A program made the position numbers and the translations under genes. A stretch of DNA of 64,000 bases from an uncultured Dialister sp. (lineage in GTDB: Bacteria > Bacillota > Negativicutes > Veillonellales > Dialisteraceae), in assembly GCA_900543165.1 (NCBI GenBank), contig UQQQ01000001.1:62001-126000 (forward strand), in the 5' to 3' direction. The stretch's first letter is position 1. Every line of letters starts with the position of its first letter. The notes beneath the pieces are model-generated. The model did not search any database. It was given only the letters and a program-made list of their open reading frames with translations, and was not told the origin of the DNA. Shown in pieces: positions 23,463 through 31,711 of this stretch.

Positions 23463-24591
23463 GACAGGAAATCGCGAAGCGATTCTGAAGAAAAAGCGTG
23501 TGGTCGTGAAGGTCGGGACCAGCTCGATCACCTATGAAAATGGGAAGGTCAATTTCCGCTACTTGGACCACCTGACGCGGCAGCTGACCGACCTCAAAAA
23601 CCGCGGTCTTGATGTGGTGCTCGTCACTTCGGGGGCGATCGGCGTGGGACTACCCATGCTGGGATTTCATAAGAAGCCGGATTTCCTGCCCTACAAACAG
23701 GCAGCGGCGGCCGTGGGGCAGGGCGCGCTCATGAATATATATGAGCATCTCTTCCATGAATACGGGCAGACCGTTGGACAGCTCCTTTTCACGAAGGGCG
23801 ATGCGGTGAATTCGAAGCGCTATCTCTACATGCGAGGTACCATTCAGGCACTTCTTGAACTTGGCGCGATCCCGATCGTGAATGAAAATGATGCGGTATC
23901 CGCAGATGAGATCAAGATCGGCGACAATGACACGCTGTCTGCCATCGTCGCAAGCGTGGCCGAAGCCGACCTTTTGATTATTCTTTCCGACATTCAGGGC
24001 CTATATACGAAGGATCCAAAGAGTCATCCGGATGCAGAGCTGATCCATGAAGTCCCCGCCTTCTCCCGCGAGCTTTTTGCCATTGCCGGCGGCGCGGGTA
24101 CAGCGCGCGGTACGGGCGGCATGTATACGAAGATCCAGGCAGCGGAGATCTGCGTGCATTCTGGCATTGATATGATCATTGCGAAAAGCGATGAGAAAGA
24201 AGTCCTGCTGCGCATCATGGATGGGGAGGAGATCGGGACACTCTTCCGCGGTGAAAATGTGCATCCGCAACTGAAGAAGCGGGATATCATCATCGGTACG
24301 GCGGTTAAAGGTAAGATCTTCGTCGATGAGGGGTGCAGAAAGGCGCTCCTTGAGAAGGGCTCTTCACTCCTTCCTGTCGGCGTCATTCATGTAGAAGGCG
24401 CTTTCAGTGATGGGGATACGGTTGCCGTGTACTTTGAGGATCAAGAACTGGCCCGCGGCATTTCCCACTACAGCAGTGAAGATGTACAGAAGATCATGGG
24501 ACATCGCACCGAAGGGATTTCCGAGGCTCTCGGCATGGCAGCGCCCTATGATACTGTCATCCACAGAGACAATCTCTTGGTGATGAGATAA
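23449..24591 (+). CDS. proB: Glutamate 5-kinase
   Basis: This 380-residue enzyme makes L-glutamyl 5-phosphate from glutamate and ATP, the first step to proline. An amino-acid kinase domain (about residues 15-265) shows RVVVKVGTSSI, LVTSGAIGVGL, NENDAVS and GGAGTARGTGGMYTKIQAAE; a C-terminal PUA domain (about 285-380) completes the usual length. Start ATG 23449 lies inside the end of yhbY; an earlier in-frame ATG at 23383 would overlap more and add residues not typical of ProB. No proA is present in the window. Confidence 0.95.
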   Translation: MNYLKTGNREAILKKKRVVVKVGTSSITYENGKVNFRYLDHLTRQLTDLKNRGLDVVLVTSGAIGVGLPMLGFHKKPDFLPYKQAAAAVGQGALMNIYEHLFHEYGQTVGQLLFTKGDAVNSKRYLYMRGTIQALLELGAIPIVNENDAVSADEIKIGDNDTLSAIVASVAEADLLIILSDIQGLYTKDPKSHPDAELIHEVPAFSRELFAIAGGAGTARGTGGMYTKIQAAEICVHSGIDMIIAKSDEKEVLLRIMDGEEIGTLFRGENVHPQLKKRDIIIGTAVKGKIFVDEGCRKALLEKGSSLLPVGVIHVEGAFSDGDTVAVYFEDQELARGISHYSSEDVQKIMGHRTEGISEALGMAAPYDTVIHRDNLLVMR

Positions 24592-24611
24592 AGGATCCAC
24601 CGCTCTTATGG

Positions 24612-24624
24612 AGCGTTTCCCTAG
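24612..24624. repeat. Solo end of the terminal-inverted-repeat family
   Basis: AGCGTTTCCCTAG is the inverse of the 13-bp end CTAGGGAAACGCT of the elements at 3391 and 40820. It lies just before the small ORF at 24631. Confidence 0.55.
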
Positions 24625-24630
24625 GGAGTT

Positions 24631-24810
24631 ATGCGATTTCTGCTGGCAGACAAAATGAAATTTTCAGAAAAATTATACTGGATGGCGTACTACTATACCC
24701 GCCATCCGAAGGGGAGATTTGAACTGTCCCATATCCTGCAGCTTTTGGCTTTTTGGGCAGTCTGTATTTTAGTGTGCGAAATGGTGCTGTATCTATGGCT
24801 GAACGGATAG
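24631..24810 (+). CDS. Small membrane protein overlapping nadD (hypothetical)
   Basis: A 59-residue frame. The N-terminal half is basic and aromatic (MKFSEKLYWMAYYYTRHPKG), and a single hydrophobic helix follows (about residues 35-57, LLAFWAVCILVCEMVLYLWL). It fills the gap between proB and nadD, and its last 16 bases overlap the nadD start in another frame, which would allow coupled translation because nadD has no strong site of its own. AGGGAG sits only 2 bp before the ATG; an internal ATG at 24655 has none. No homologue recognised. Confidence 0.5.
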   Translation: MRFLLADKMKFSEKLYWMAYYYTRHPKGRFELSHILQLLAFWAVCILVCEMVLYLWLNG

Positions 24811-25421
24811 GTATTTTTGGCGGCTCTTTTAATCCCATTCATGTAGGACATTTGGTGATCGCAGAAGCGGCATGGCAGGAATTTTCGCTGCGCAAAGTTC
24901 TTTTCATTCCTTCCGGTGATACACCGAATAAGGATATGCACCACATTGACAAGAATATCCGCTATGCGATGGTGGAAAAAGCCATCGAAGGGAATGGGCA
25001 TTTCATGATCTCACCCATTGAGCGTGACCGCCAAGGCCTTTCCTATACGGTGGATACCATCCGTATCCTCCAGCGCGAGTTTGGCGATGATTATGAATTC
25101 TACTTCATCTGCGGCACCGATGCCGTGGCGGATCTGCCGACGTGGAAATACAACAGGGAGCTTCTTTCTGCTTGCCATTTCATCTGCGCGAGCCGTCCGG
25201 GGAATGAAAATGAGATACAGAAGTCCATCGATTACTTTGGGGAACTGGGGAGGAAAAAGATCCATTTCCTGAAGACGCCGGAGCTGGCGATCTCCTCTAC
25301 GATCCTCCGAGACTGGATCGCAGAGAAGAGATCCGTGCGCTACTTGATCCCGGATGCGGTGATCGATATGATCCGTAGCAATAAATTGTATGAATGCGGC
25401 GCGGGAAACACCACCACTTAG
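24795..25421 (+). CDS. nadD: Nicotinate-nucleotide adenylyltransferase
   Basis: A 208-residue enzyme that joins ATP and nicotinate mononucleotide to give deamido-NAD. The nucleotidyltransferase motif GIFGGSFNPIHVGHLVIAE is at residues 6-24, with FICGTDAVADLPTWKY in the middle and the ISSTILRDWI (SSTxIR-like) motif near the C-terminus. ATG 24795 fits family N-termini; the open frame extends 14 codons further upstream without a family match. It is followed by yqeK after 10 bp, the usual nadD-yqeK-rsfS neighbourhood of Firmicutes. Confidence 0.96.
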   Translation: MAERIGIFGGSFNPIHVGHLVIAEAAWQEFSLRKVLFIPSGDTPNKDMHHIDKNIRYAMVEKAIEGNGHFMISPIERDRQGLSYTVDTIRILQREFGDDYEFYFICGTDAVADLPTWKYNRELLSACHFICASRPGNENEIQKSIDYFGELGRKKIHFLKTPELAISSTILRDWIAEKRSVRYLIPDAVIDMIRSNKLYECGAGNTTT

Positions 25422-25431
25422 TGAGGCTGTT

Positions 25432-26016
25432 ATGAAACTGGATAAAATAGAAAAAGAACTGGAAAAGACATTGTCGCCAAAGCGTTTCCGTCATTCGGCG
25501 GGAGTCGCAGAGATGGCCCGTCATTTGGCGCATTTGTATGGGGCATCGGAAGAAAAGGCATACCTTGCCGGCTGGATCCATGACTGTGCGAAGGAGATGA
25601 CACTCTCCGAGATGCAGCATGTCGTGAAGAAAGCACATCTGACATTTGATGATGCAAAGCATATGCTGGGGAGCCGTGCGCTGCTGCATGGCCCGGCAGG
25701 GAGCGTCCTTGCCAAAACGGTATTTGGCATCGATGATGAAGAGATCCGGGGAGCGATCTATTATCATACGACGGGGCGCGTCGGCATGACGCTTCTCGAA
25801 AAGATCGTATTCCTCGCAGACTATATCGAGCCAAACCGCGATTTTCCCGGCGTCGAAGACCTGCGGCTCCTCGCAGAGAAAGACTTGGACGAAGCCGTAC
25901 TTGCGGCGTATGATTCTACGATTTCCCATCTCATCGATCAGGGAGCGTACATTTACAGCCTCACCTTCTTAGGACGCAATGATATGGTGGAAAAGCGGGA
26001 GAAGACCGGTCGGTAG
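25432..26016 (+). CDS. yqeK: YqeK-family HD-domain hydrolase (Ap4A hydrolase)
   Basis: A 194-residue metal-dependent HD hydrolase; YqeK proteins split diadenosine tetraphosphate symmetrically into two ADP. RFRHSAGVAEMARHLA supplies the first His, GWIHDCAKEM carries the HD pair, and AIYYHTTGRVGMTLLEKIVFLADYIEP follows with the second half of the metal site. GAGG lies 6 bp before ATG 25432; an in-frame ATG at 25390 would overlap nadD and lacks a site. It is clustered with nadD and rsfS as in other Firmicutes. Confidence 0.93.
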   Translation: MKLDKIEKELEKTLSPKRFRHSAGVAEMARHLAHLYGASEEKAYLAGWIHDCAKEMTLSEMQHVVKKAHLTFDDAKHMLGSRALLHGPAGSVLAKTVFGIDDEEIRGAIYYHTTGRVGMTLLEKIVFLADYIEPNRDFPGVEDLRLLAEKDLDEAVLAAYDSTISHLIDQGAYIYSLTFLGRNDMVEKREKTGR

Positions 26017-26162
26017 TCGGAGGTCGATCTGCTGCGAAAGAGGAACGCCTTTTGCGGTGTGAGTGCAGTGAAAATCCATATCCTTCTTTTCACAGCGCTG
26101 CTTCTTTGGGCAACAGGGTTTTCTGTGGAGAGGATACATGAAGGAGGTTTTACCTCGAAGGT

Positions 26163-27035
26163 ATGATGAAAAAGAAAAAAGGAAAGACAAGAATTAAGCT
26201 AAAAAAGCTTCTTCTTTTCCTGCTGATGGTGGTTTTGGCGATCGTGCTGCTCGTCTTGGGTACAGAAAAAATCGTGCACTTGGCTACGGGGCGCATGCAT
26301 GCCGATGAAGCAAAGCCGACCTACTACCTCTTCATCGGAGAGGATGAGACGGCAGGAAGCGAGGCGGATGCCATGCTGCTTTTGGCGGATAATGATAAGA
26401 AAAAAGAAATGACCTTCATTTCTATTCCGCCGAATACCAAGGTCGTCCGTCAGGAAAAGACAAATCTTCTTTTGAAGGATACGTTCAAAGAAGGCGGCGC
26501 AGAGGAGACAAAGTCAGCGGTGGAGAATCTGCTCCACATCCGCATCGACAAGTATGCGGTCGTGAACTATGCTGATTTTCGGGAGAATGTGTCGAAAGCC
26601 GGGCCCATTTCTCTCTATGTAGAAAAATATATGGAGCATCTTGATCGGGATGGATTCTTTGATATCGGACTGAATCAGGGCTACCAGCCGCTTGACAGCG
26701 AGCAGGCACTCGGCTATGTCCGCTACGTGGATAAGGAGGATGGAGAGATCGGCCGTATCCAGCGACAGGAACGATTCCTCAAGATCTTCCTCTCGCATCT
26801 CCAAAGCCGCATGGCACTGCGGAACTGGCTGACCGTCCGTTACGGCTTCCGTGCCATCGAGAGCGATATTACGCCGTCTGAGGCGGCCTCTTTGGCCTAT
26901 CGGCTGACCGGCTATCCGCCGGAAGGATGCAAATTCATCATTTTCCCGGGTGAAATGCAGACCATCGGGAAAGTCAGGACTTGGGTGGTGAATCCGGTGG
27001 AAGCACAGAAGGTGCTTTCTCTGACGATGGAATAG
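26163..27035 (+). CDS. LytR-CpsA-Psr (LCP) family protein
   Basis: A 290-residue membrane-anchored LCP protein. These ligate polymers onto peptidoglycan outside the membrane. A very basic N-terminus and one helix (about residues 15-38) precede the LCP domain: YYLFIGEDETAGSEADAMLL, FISIPPNTKV, and LGYVRYVDKEDGEIGRIQRQERFL, with the usual late Arg residues. The early Arg normally next to the first Asp (RSD) is replaced (EAD), an oddity for lipid-phosphate binding. AAGGAGG is 14 bp before the ATG, rather far. It lies between yqeK and rsfS, a common place for LCP genes. Confidence 0.85.
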   Translation: MMKKKKGKTRIKLKKLLLFLLMVVLAIVLLVLGTEKIVHLATGRMHADEAKPTYYLFIGEDETAGSEADAMLLLADNDKKKEMTFISIPPNTKVVRQEKTNLLLKDTFKEGGAEETKSAVENLLHIRIDKYAVVNYADFRENVSKAGPISLYVEKYMEHLDRDGFFDIGLNQGYQPLDSEQALGYVRYVDKEDGEIGRIQRQERFLKIFLSHLQSRMALRNWLTVRYGFRAIESDITPSEAASLAYRLTGYPPEGCKFIIFPGEMQTIGKVRTWVVNPVEAQKVLSLTME

Positions 27036-27083
27036 ACGGGGCGCACCCAGGCGTTATCTATTAGCATAAAAAGGAGTATATGT

Positions 27084-27440
27084 ATGGAAAACAATCTACA
27101 GACCATTTGTGAAGCATTATCGAATAAGAAAAGCGTACTCATTAAAGTACTGAATGTCCGTGATCTCACTTCGATCGCAGATTATTTCGTCCTCTGCTCG
27201 ACCAGAAATCAGAAGCAGTCTCAGGCCGCGGCGGATGAAGTGGAAGAAAAGATGGCAGAACTCGGCGTGAAAGCGACCCGAAAAGAAGGCTATCGCGAAG
27301 GGGACTGGATCCTTCTCGACTTTGGTGATGTGATCGTTCATATTTTCACCGATGAAGAAAGACGCCATTACGATTTCGATACCCTCTGGAAAGAAGCGCC
27401 GGCAGAAGAATACCACGACGAGGGAGAAACGGAGAAATAA
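27084..27440 (+). CDS. rsfS: Ribosomal silencing factor RsfS
   Basis: This 118-residue protein binds L14 and keeps ribosomal subunits apart in starvation. Family motifs are DLTSIADYFVLCSTRNQKQSQAAA (split here: DLTSIADYFVLCS, then RNQKQ), GVKATRKEGYREGDWILLDF and VIVHIFTDEERRHYDFDTLW. AAAAGGAG precedes the ATG. The next gene begins immediately after the stop codon, so the pair is one transcript. The cluster nadD-yqeK-LCP-rsfS is conserved in Firmicutes. Confidence 0.97.
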   Translation: MENNLQTICEALSNKKSVLIKVLNVRDLTSIADYFVLCSTRNQKQSQAAADEVEEKMAELGVKATRKEGYREGDWILLDFGDVIVHIFTDEERRHYDFDTLWKEAPAEEYHDEGETEK

Positions 27441-28325
27441 ATGGAAGAGACCAGGATTCCTGCCAAACAGGAAAGTATATATAAGGAAAACTCCATTGCA
27501 GCGCTCCCGGTCGTCCGTGTTTCCGGCTTTGGTGTCTTTTTGGACGGAGGTACAGGAAATTCGAAGGATGATATCCTCCTTCACAAAGGGCAGCAGACCC
27601 GCGAGGTGAAGGAAGGGGAGAGGGTCAAGGTCTTCCTTTACCACGATCCGCATCACCGTCTGACGGCCAGTATGCGCTTGCCGCAGATCGCCATCGGCGG
27701 CATCGGCTATGCGCCGGTACTTTTGACGACCCGTTTCGGCGCATTCGTCGACGTGGGGACGGAGCGAGGCATTTTCCTGCCCTTCTCTCAGATGATAGAG
27801 AATGTCACCGAAGGACAGCAGATCTGGGTCAAGCTTTACGAAGACAAGACCGGCCGTCTCGCTGTCACCATGCATGTTGATGAAGAAATGCGTGCCATTG
27901 CTCTGCCTTTCAAGGAGGCAAAGCTCGGGGACACGGTGACTGGCACCGTGTATAATGAAACCGGAGAGGGCCTTTTCCTTGTGACAAGAGACCGCCACCT
28001 CGCGTTCATTCACAAGACAGAGCTTGCAAGATCCGTGCGCCTTGGGGAAGAGGTGACGGGACGTATTTCTTATATTCGAAGTGACGGTCGTGTGAATCTC
28101 GCGCTCCGCCCGCAAAAGGAAAAAGCGATGGAAGGGGATATGGCTTTTCTCATCAGCTGCATGGAGCGCCATGGCGGTCTCCTTCCGCTTACCGACAAAA
28201 GCGATGCCAATCTCATCAAGAGTACCCTTGGCATCAGCAAGTCCGCTTTCAAAAGAGCGGTAGGCCATCTTTTGAAGGAACGGAAGATCACCATCACGGA
28301 AGGAAAGATCCGCTTGAAAGAGTAG
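27441..28325 (+). CDS. cvfB: CvfB-type S1 RNA-binding protein
   Basis: A 294-residue protein with several S1/OB-type RNA-binding units and a C-terminal winged helix, as in CvfB (YitL), a post-transcriptional regulator in Firmicutes. FGVFLDGGTGNSKDDILLHK, LTTRFGAFVDVGTERGIFLP and VTGRISYIRSDGRVNLALRP show the tandem units. The tail GISKSAFKRAVGHLLKERKI matches the winged helix. It starts on the base after the rsfS stop. A strong terminator follows within 45 bp. Confidence 0.9.
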   Translation: MEETRIPAKQESIYKENSIAALPVVRVSGFGVFLDGGTGNSKDDILLHKGQQTREVKEGERVKVFLYHDPHHRLTASMRLPQIAIGGIGYAPVLLTTRFGAFVDVGTERGIFLPFSQMIENVTEGQQIWVKLYEDKTGRLAVTMHVDEEMRAIALPFKEAKLGDTVTGTVYNETGEGLFLVTRDRHLAFIHKTELARSVRLGEEVTGRISYIRSDGRVNLALRPQKEKAMEGDMAFLISCMERHGGLLPLTDKSDANLIKSTLGISKSAFKRAVGHLLKERKITITEGKIRLKE

Positions 28326-28367
28326 CGAGACGTTTTACTCCGCGCCTTTGGTAAATGCATGAAAATG

Positions 28368-28408
28368 AAAATGCGCCGATGAGCATATGGCTCATCGGCG
28401 CATTTTTC
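28368..28408. terminator. Bidirectional terminator between cvfB and rqcH
   Basis: AAAATGCGCCGATGAGC pairs perfectly with 28390-28406 (17 bp) around a 5-base loop, with A and T runs outside. It serves convergent genes. Confidence 0.92.
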
Positions 28409-28640
28409 ATTTTGAGTAGCTAGGGATTAGTAGTTAGGGATTAGGATTCTCGAGTAACTCGTGACTGGTAGACATCAGACTCTCTCATATCGTCATTTCG
28501 AGCGGAGCGAGAAATCTGTTTCGTTTGCGCTCAAACGGACGATGATAAGAAGGCCGAAACGGGAAATCTGGGATCAAGCCCCTTATATATTCGCGGCGAA
28601 GCCGCCACCCTAATCCCTAATCCCTGGTCACCAGTCACCA
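28409..28640. repeat. Dispersed repeats downstream of rqcH
   Basis: This holds GTAGCTAGGGATTAG strings (about 28415), CGTCATTTCGAGCGGAGCGA (about 28493), ATATATTCGCGGCGAAGCC (about 28584) and CCCTGGTCACCAGTCACCA (about 28621). No gene. Confidence 0.72.
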
Positions 28641-30374
28641 CTATTCATCCTTTATATCTGTGGGAATGGCAGCGATCGTCTTCTGATGTGTATAATTCAC
28701 AAGACCTGGTGGTCCGTTGGGGATCTTCTTGACGTAGCGGATGAGTGTGTAGTCCACATCCACCTTGCCGGAGTCTTTTCCCTTGCTGTTCCATGCGGCC
28801 AGGGCAGCGGCTTTTTCGATGGTTGCGAGGGGGACGGTCAAGCCTTCTGTCTCGATCACGACGTGCGAGCCGGGGATCTGCCGCGCGTGCAGCCACAGAT
28901 CCGTCTTGGCGGCTTTTTTGAGCGTGAGGAATTCATTCTGGGTATTGTTCTTCCCCATGAGGACGCGGAAGCCGTCGATGGTGAGTGTGGTCAGGAGGGG
29001 TTCATTTTTACGCTTGCGGTTTACCGGTTTCTGTTTCCGCCCACCGATGCGCTCGATGCCGGTATCTTTCAGCTCTTCTTTTAAAGCATCCAGATCCTTT
29101 TTTGTTTTGACCTCCGTCGCAAAATACAGCACATCTTCAAGGTAGCCGATCTTTTCATGACATTCGTCCAGCTTTTCACGTCCGATGATAAGGCGCGTTT
29201 TCATTTTATTGTATTTTTTGAAATAGAGCTGGCTGTTTGCGGTGACAGAAAGAAGCGGATCGACAGGGATCGTTTCTTTCGTAGGGGGATCATTGAAAAG
29301 GTTCTCGACGGTGAGCGCTTTTCTTCCATTGATCTTTTCATAGGCGTAGATCGCAAGCAGATTGCCCCAGAGCTTGTATTGCTCCGTCTTGGAGGTCTCC
29401 TTCATTTCTCCTTCGATCTTCTGGATCTTTCGCTCTTCCCTTTTGATGAGGGTGTGGATCTTCTTTTGGTAGTCAGAGAGCTGTGCGGCCATGGTACCGC
29501 CGGAAGATTCGGCTTCCCTTTCAAGCCACGGGATGATGGGGCTGCATTCGATCTCCTCACCGAGGAAGGGCAGAGCGATCGGACTGACCATCGGATTCCC
29601 CTTGGCATTCTGATAGATGTGAAGGGCATCCGAGGCCATGATATTCTCTTTAAGGAGAAGTATGGCGGAGAGCAGGGAGTCCTCCTCGGCCTCTGTCAGG
29701 GAGGCGAGGGGGGATGTCATCAAGACCTTGCTCAGATGGCCCAGCTCATCGACGAGGAAACGGGAGAAGCCGTTGAAGGTATGGAAGAGCCATTCTTCGA
29801 TCGTACTCTCTGTTCCCTTACCGTAGTCGAGAATATTTTTCAGTTCCTCTTTGGAGAACTGCATGAAATTCATACGTGCGCTGTTTGTCGGAAGATGGTA
29901 CACTTCCCCGGGGACGAGCAGGCGGTCGCCCTTCCTGCCGCGAAGACAAGCATCGATGATCGTATCCCCTTCCGTCAGGACAAGATTCGGTGAGGAGGGG
30001 AGAAGCTCGGCCCAGAGCGTTTTGGTGACGATCTCTCCGGCGGCCTCGATGCGGTCGAAGGAAAAGGCCAGGATGCGGTCCATGTCGATCTGCCGTACTT
30101 CAGAGAGACGGCTTCCTTCCAGATGCTTGCGCAGTGTCATGCAGAAGGTCTGTGACGGGGTATACTGATTTTGCACCTTGCCCTTCGATGTGAGGTATAC
30201 GACGGGCGGCGTGTGGGTATTCGCGATCATGTGGACAGGCTTTGCATTCGGGCAGAACAGCTCGATGTCCACGATGCGGTTGTCGATCTGATGGATCTGC
30301 CGCACCTGTGCAGGGATGAGGAGCTTTCGCAGTTCTTTGACGAAAAGATATAAAGAGGCACTGTCGATTTGCAT
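28641..30374 (-). CDS. rqcH: Ribosome quality-control factor RqcH (FbpA/NEMF homologue)
   Basis: A 577-residue NFACT protein. RqcH adds C-terminal alanine tails to chains stalled on 50S subunits so they can be degraded. An N-terminal NFACT-N domain begins MQIDSASLYLFVKELRKLL, a long coiled-coil part lies in the middle (about 290-430), and the NFACT-R domain near the end has VLMGKNNTQNEFLTLKKA and TDLWLHARQIPGSHVVIE. AAGGAG precedes the ATG at 30374; the frame stays open 14 codons upstream without a better start. The older name fibronectin-binding protein reflects the same family. Confidence 0.93.
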   Translation of the reverse strand: MQIDSASLYLFVKELRKLLIPAQVRQIHQIDNRIVDIELFCPNAKPVHMIANTHTPPVVYLTSKGKVQNQYTPSQTFCMTLRKHLEGSRLSEVRQIDMDRILAFSFDRIEAAGEIVTKTLWAELLPSSPNLVLTEGDTIIDACLRGRKGDRLLVPGEVYHLPTNSARMNFMQFSKEELKNILDYGKGTESTIEEWLFHTFNGFSRFLVDELGHLSKVLMTSPLASLTEAEEDSLLSAILLLKENIMASDALHIYQNAKGNPMVSPIALPFLGEEIECSPIIPWLEREAESSGGTMAAQLSDYQKKIHTLIKREERKIQKIEGEMKETSKTEQYKLWGNLLAIYAYEKINGRKALTVENLFNDPPTKETIPVDPLLSVTANSQLYFKKYNKMKTRLIIGREKLDECHEKIGYLEDVLYFATEVKTKKDLDALKEELKDTGIERIGGRKQKPVNRKRKNEPLLTTLTIDGFRVLMGKNNTQNEFLTLKKAAKTDLWLHARQIPGSHVVIETEGLTVPLATIEKAAALAAWNSKGKDSGKVDVDYTLIRYVKKIPNGPPGLVNYTHQKTIAAIPTDIKDE

Positions 30375-30414
30375 GGGATAGATTCTCCTTTTGAGGGAAA
30401 AGATTATGGGGGAC

Positions 30415-30640
30415 AAGGTTCGGGGTTCAGGGTTAGCTCACGGGGCGTGCCGTCCCTTGATTGCGTACGAAAGAGGGGTAGTGGGTTCTACAGGTTCAGC
30501 GGGTTCAGAGGGGGCAGCGGGGGTGGTGCGGCGCATAAAAATATGGAAGCGCCGCGGAGATTTGGAACTGGCGGTTTTCCCATATCGTAAACCTAATCCC
30601 TAGCTACCAGTGACTAGTCACTAGTCACTTCTACTCCCTA
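30415..30640. repeat. Repeat mosaic between rqcH and dapF
   Basis: An inverse copy of the GGGCAGCAC-type unit (30430-30475), GCGGCGCATAAAAATATGGA with GCGCCGCGGAGATTTGG (about 30529-30563), and CACTAGTCACTAG strings (about 30610). The same modules occur at 3588-4180 and 20960-21260. Confidence 0.72.
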
Positions 30641-30748
30641 TTCCCTGCTTAATCGCAAAGCCTATGAAATACTTCTATAAGTATATCACGAAAGTGAAAG
30701 CGTGCGGGAAATATGATAAAATAACAATGATAGTTAGATATTTGATCC

Positions 30749-30760
30749 GTGTTTCCCTAG
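30749..30760. repeat. Solo end of the terminal-inverted-repeat family upstream of dapF
   Basis: GTGTTTCCCTAG matches the inverse of the CTAGGGAAACAC element end. A related partial copy lies just after dapF (31651-31691). Confidence 0.5.
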
Positions 30761-30788
30761 ACTGTCATATAGAAAGGATGAAACCACT

Positions 30789-31622
30789 ATGCACTTTACC
30801 AAATGGCATGGCTGCGGCAATGATTATGTATTTGTGAATGGTTTTGAAGAAAATTTTGATGACGTATACAGCAAGATCGTCGCCATCAGTGATCGACACT
30901 TCGGCGTAGGCTCTGACGGCGTGATCTTCCTCCTGCCTTCGGACAAGGCAGATATTCGTATGCGTATGTTCAACAATGATGCTTCGGAAGGCGAGATGTG
31001 CGGGAATGGCATTCGCTGTCTTTCGCGCTGGGCGTATGAGCTGGGACTGGTGAAAAAGAAGCGCTTCTCCGTCGAAACGGGGGCAGGCATCCTTTATCCG
31101 GAGATTCTCGAAGATGGGAATGTACGCGTCGATATGGGCAGACCGCATCTTCTGGCGGATGAGATCCCGGTCACGGGCTATGGAAAAGGACCTGTCATCG
31201 CACAGCCGCTCACCAATGAAGCGAATGGCAAGACCTATACCGTCACCTGTGTTTCCATGGGAAATCCGCACTGTGTCATCTTCGTGGATGATATCAAAGA
31301 CGTCGATCTCACCGGGGAAGGCCCGCATCTGGAGGTGGATGCCCATTTCCCGAAAAAAACGAATACGGAATTTGTAGAGCAGCTTGGCGAGCACCATTTC
31401 CGTATGCGTGTGTGGGAAAGAGGTACAGGGATCACCATGGCCTGCGGTACCGGTACCTGTGCGACTGTCGTCGCAGCGATCCTGAATGGCCGTACCAAAG
31501 ACTATGCTGACGTCGATCTCGACGGCGGCGTGCTCCATATCGAGTGGGACGGAAAGCCGGAAAGCCACGTCTTCATGACCGGGCCGGCAGTCAAAGTCTT
31601 TGAAGGAGATTATTTCAGATAA
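30789..31622 (+). CDS. dapF: Diaminopimelate epimerase
   Basis: This 277-residue enzyme converts LL- to meso-diaminopimelate for lysine and peptidoglycan. The two catalytic cysteines are in EMCGNGIRC (about residue 75) and MACGTGTCATVVAA (about residue 219), and the N-terminus FTKWHGCGNDYVFVNGF is the family signature. AAAGGATG precedes the start. It is flanked by fragments of the CTAGGGAAACGCTGATT repeat. A TATGATAAAATAACAAT string at 30711-30727 may be its promoter -10 area. Confidence 0.97.
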   Translation: MHFTKWHGCGNDYVFVNGFEENFDDVYSKIVAISDRHFGVGSDGVIFLLPSDKADIRMRMFNNDASEGEMCGNGIRCLSRWAYELGLVKKKRFSVETGAGILYPEILEDGNVRVDMGRPHLLADEIPVTGYGKGPVIAQPLTNEANGKTYTVTCVSMGNPHCVIFVDDIKDVDLTGEGPHLEVDAHFPKKTNTEFVEQLGEHHFRMRVWERGTGITMACGTGTCATVVAAILNGRTKDYADVDLDGGVLHIEWDGKPESHVFMTGPAVKVFEGDYFR

Positions 31623-31650
31623 GAAGGATGCGTGACCATGCATCCGATGT

Positions 31651-31691
31651 AAGGGAAACGCTGATTCCATCGCGGGATCCGTGTTTCCTTT
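31651..31691. repeat. Short deleted copy of the terminal-inverted-repeat element
   Basis: AAGGGAAACGCTGATTCC at the left and GATCCGTGTTTCCTTT at the right keep both ends of the family with almost nothing between. It may fold as an imperfect hairpin between dapF and the yicC-like gene. Confidence 0.55.
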
Positions 31692-31711
31692 ACTATTTCA
31701 TAAGGAGAACT

